The notes beneath the pieces are model-generated. The model worked only from the letters and a program-made list of their open reading frames with translations. It was not told the DNA's origin and did no database searches. From Serratia nevei (lineage in GTDB: Bacteria > Pseudomonadota > Gammaproteobacteria > Enterobacterales > Enterobacteriaceae): a stretch of 64,000 nucleotides of DNA. Shown in pieces: positions 62,885 through 64,000 of this stretch; position 1 is the stretch's first letter; every line of letters begins with the position of its first letter. Location: contig NZ_JAMYWQ010000002.1 in the NCBI RefSeq assembly GCF_024160145.1, positions 248,001 to 312,000 on the forward strand. Direction: 5' to 3'. The translations under genes were made by a program, and so were the position numbers.

Positions 62885-63828
62885 TGGCCGGCGATCTGAT
62901 GGCGATGTCGGGCGCGGCCTACGACGCCCAGGCGCTGAACGGCCTGAAGCGCGACGCGGCGGCCGACCCGCAGGGCAACCTCAAGCAGGTGGCGCAGCAG
63001 GTGGAAGGCATGTTCGTGCAGATGATGCTGAAAAGCATGCGTTCTGCCTTGCCGCAGGACGGGGTGTTGAGCAGCGATCAAACGCGGCTCTATACCTCGA
63101 TGTACGACCAGCAAATCGCCCAGCAGATGTCGCAAAAAGGGCTGGGGCTGGCCGACATGATGGTCAAGCAGATGAGCAACGCCAATACGGTGCCGAGCGA
63201 AACGGCGGGTCTGTCGCCGATGGCGCTGGACAACGAGGTGCTGCAAACGCTGCCGAACCAGGCGCTGGAGCAGATGGTGCGCCGCGCGATGCCGAAGGCG
63301 CCGCCGGCCACGGCGCCGCTGTCGCTCAATAACGGCAACTTCGTCGCCCGCCTGTCGATCCCGGCGAAGGTCGCCAGCCAGCAGAGCGGCATTCCGCATC
63401 AGCTGATCGTCGCGCAGGCGGCGCTGGAGTCCGGCTGGGGGCAGCGCGAGATCCCGACCTCGGATGGCACGCCGAGCTACAACCTGTTCGGCATCAAGGC
63501 CGGCGGCAGCTGGAGCGGGCCGGTGACGGAAATCACCACCACCGAGTTCGAACAGGGTGCGGCGAAGAAGGTAAAGGCGAAGTTCCGCGTCTACGGTTCG
63601 TATGTCGAAGCGATCGCCGATTACGTCAAGCTGCTGACCAACAACCCGCGCTACGCCGACGTGGCCGCTGCGCGCAGCCCGGAGCAGGCGGCGCATGCGT
63701 TGCAACGCGCCGGCTACGCCACCGACCCGCAGTACGCCAGCAAACTGGTCAGCGTGATTCAGCAAATGAAGAACGCAGGGGAACAGGCGGTCAAGGCCTA
63801 CACCCACGATCTGAAAGATTTGTTTTAA
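62884..63828 (+). CDS. flgJ: FlgJ, rod cap and peptidoglycan hydrolase
   Basis: A 314-residue two-domain protein (E. coli 313). The N-terminal rod-cap half has KQVAQQVEGMFVQMMLKSMRSALPQDGVLSSDQTRLYTSMYDQQIAQQMS. The C-terminal glucosaminidase half has IPHQLIVAQAALESGWGQREIPTSDGTPSYNLFGIKAGGSW, with the catalytic Glu in ALESGWG, and opens the cell wall for the rod. A terminator follows. Confidence 0.95.
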   Translation: MAGDLMAMSGAAYDAQALNGLKRDAAADPQGNLKQVAQQVEGMFVQMMLKSMRSALPQDGVLSSDQTRLYTSMYDQQIAQQMSQKGLGLADMMVKQMSNANTVPSETAGLSPMALDNEVLQTLPNQALEQMVRRAMPKAPPATAPLSLNNGNFVARLSIPAKVASQQSGIPHQLIVAQAALESGWGQREIPTSDGTPSYNLFGIKAGGSWSGPVTEITTTEFEQGAAKKVKAKFRVYGSYVEAIADYVKLLTNNPRYADVAAARSPEQAAHALQRAGYATDPQYASKLVSVIQQMKNAGEQAVKAYTHDLKDLF

Positions 63829-63833
63829 CCCTC

Positions 63834-63861
63834 GGGCGCAGCGTATTGCGCCCATTTTTTT
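63834..63861 (+). terminator. intrinsic terminator after flgJ
   Basis: GGGCGCA-N6-TGCGCCC followed by A and seven T, 6 bases after the flgJ stop; it closes the flgB-J operon. Confidence 0.88.
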
Positions 63862-63863
63862 CC

Positions 63864-63890
63864 TCAAGTTCTTCTCATTTTTGCCGATAA
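63864..63890 (+). promoter_or_regulatory. sigma-28 promoter of flgK
   Basis: TCAAGTTC-N11-GCCGATAA: -10 exact, -35 at 6 of 8 bases, correct spacing, 80 bases before flgK. Confidence 0.85.
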
Positions 63891-63970
63891 CCGAGACAGG
63901 CTGAGCGAACAGGCTCAGCAGCTCAATTAGAACCCTGTGGGCCACCGGCGCCGCAGCATAAGGAATTCCG

Positions 63971-64000
63971 ATGTCCAATAGCTTAATCAATACCGCGATG
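63971..64000 (+). CDS. flgK: FlgK, hook-filament junction protein, 5' end only
   Basis: Ten codons (MSNSLINTAM) at the window edge match the start of FlgK. Position after flgJ and a sigma-28 promoter support the call. The ribosome site is AAGGA at 63960-63964. The rest is outside the window. Confidence 0.85.
   Translation, partial: MSNSLINTAM

Overview
The window looks like chromosomal DNA from an enterobacterium of the Serratia type, most likely close to Serratia marcescens. GC is high. The motility genes have the enteric order flhDC-motAB-cheAW-tsr-tap-cheRBYZ-flhBAE-flgNMA/flgBCDEFGHIJK, and rcsA, mgtCB, umuDC, yfeX, yneE, fdhD, kynA, uspC and curA are all enteric-type genes. The species call is inference from gene content; no 16S gene or search was available.

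Layout. (1) 1-6300: rcsA, then single metabolic genes (GNAT acetyltransferase, PLP decarboxylase with a divergent LysR regulator, CaiB-type CoA transferase) and a broken gene end. (2) 6300-10400: a magnesium-starvation locus, a candidate PhoP box, a long leader with short ORFs, mgtC, a second leader ORF (MDDDP...) and mgtB. (3) 10400-17000: DUF3307-SatD pair behind three phased operator-like repeats, yfeX, yneE, fdhD, a TetR/hydrolase pair. (4) 17000-23400: SOS-controlled umuDC, then a second AceE-type pyruvate dehydrogenase E1, a MarR regulator and a half-length E1-like gene sharing TTGCAATTGCAA operators. (5) 23400-27300: LacI-MFS-SDR-RbsD/FucU sugar operon. (6) 27400-30760: a reactive-chlorine (Rcl) locus with an unusual composition. 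(7) 30800-35900: kynA, sbmC, LysR, pcp, curA, uspC and an Hha/YmoA-like gene. (8) 37200-64000: the flagellar/chemotaxis regulon.

The flagellar regulon can be read as a circuit. A long AT-rich region carries a perfect CRP site and an RcsAB box at E. coli-like spacing upstream of flhDC. Sigma-28 promoters with exact or near-exact consensus sit before motA, tsr, flgM and flgK, and a FlhDC-like box lies between flgA and flgB. Terminators separate cheW/tsr, tsr/tap, cheZ/vapB and flgJ/flgK.

The most striking observations are these. flhA is frameshifted by an exact tandem duplication of TGCTG; removing one copy restores a 692-codon FlhA, so this could be a reversible motility switch or a fixed loss. 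The flhBAE block is bracketed by two toxin-antitoxin modules (vapBC and a RelE-type toxin/HTH antitoxin), each with its own palindromic operator. Other notable elements are the three 18-bp repeats at exact 29-bp intervals upstream of satD, the MgtL-like leader peptide before mgtB, and the E1/MarR/half-E1 module.
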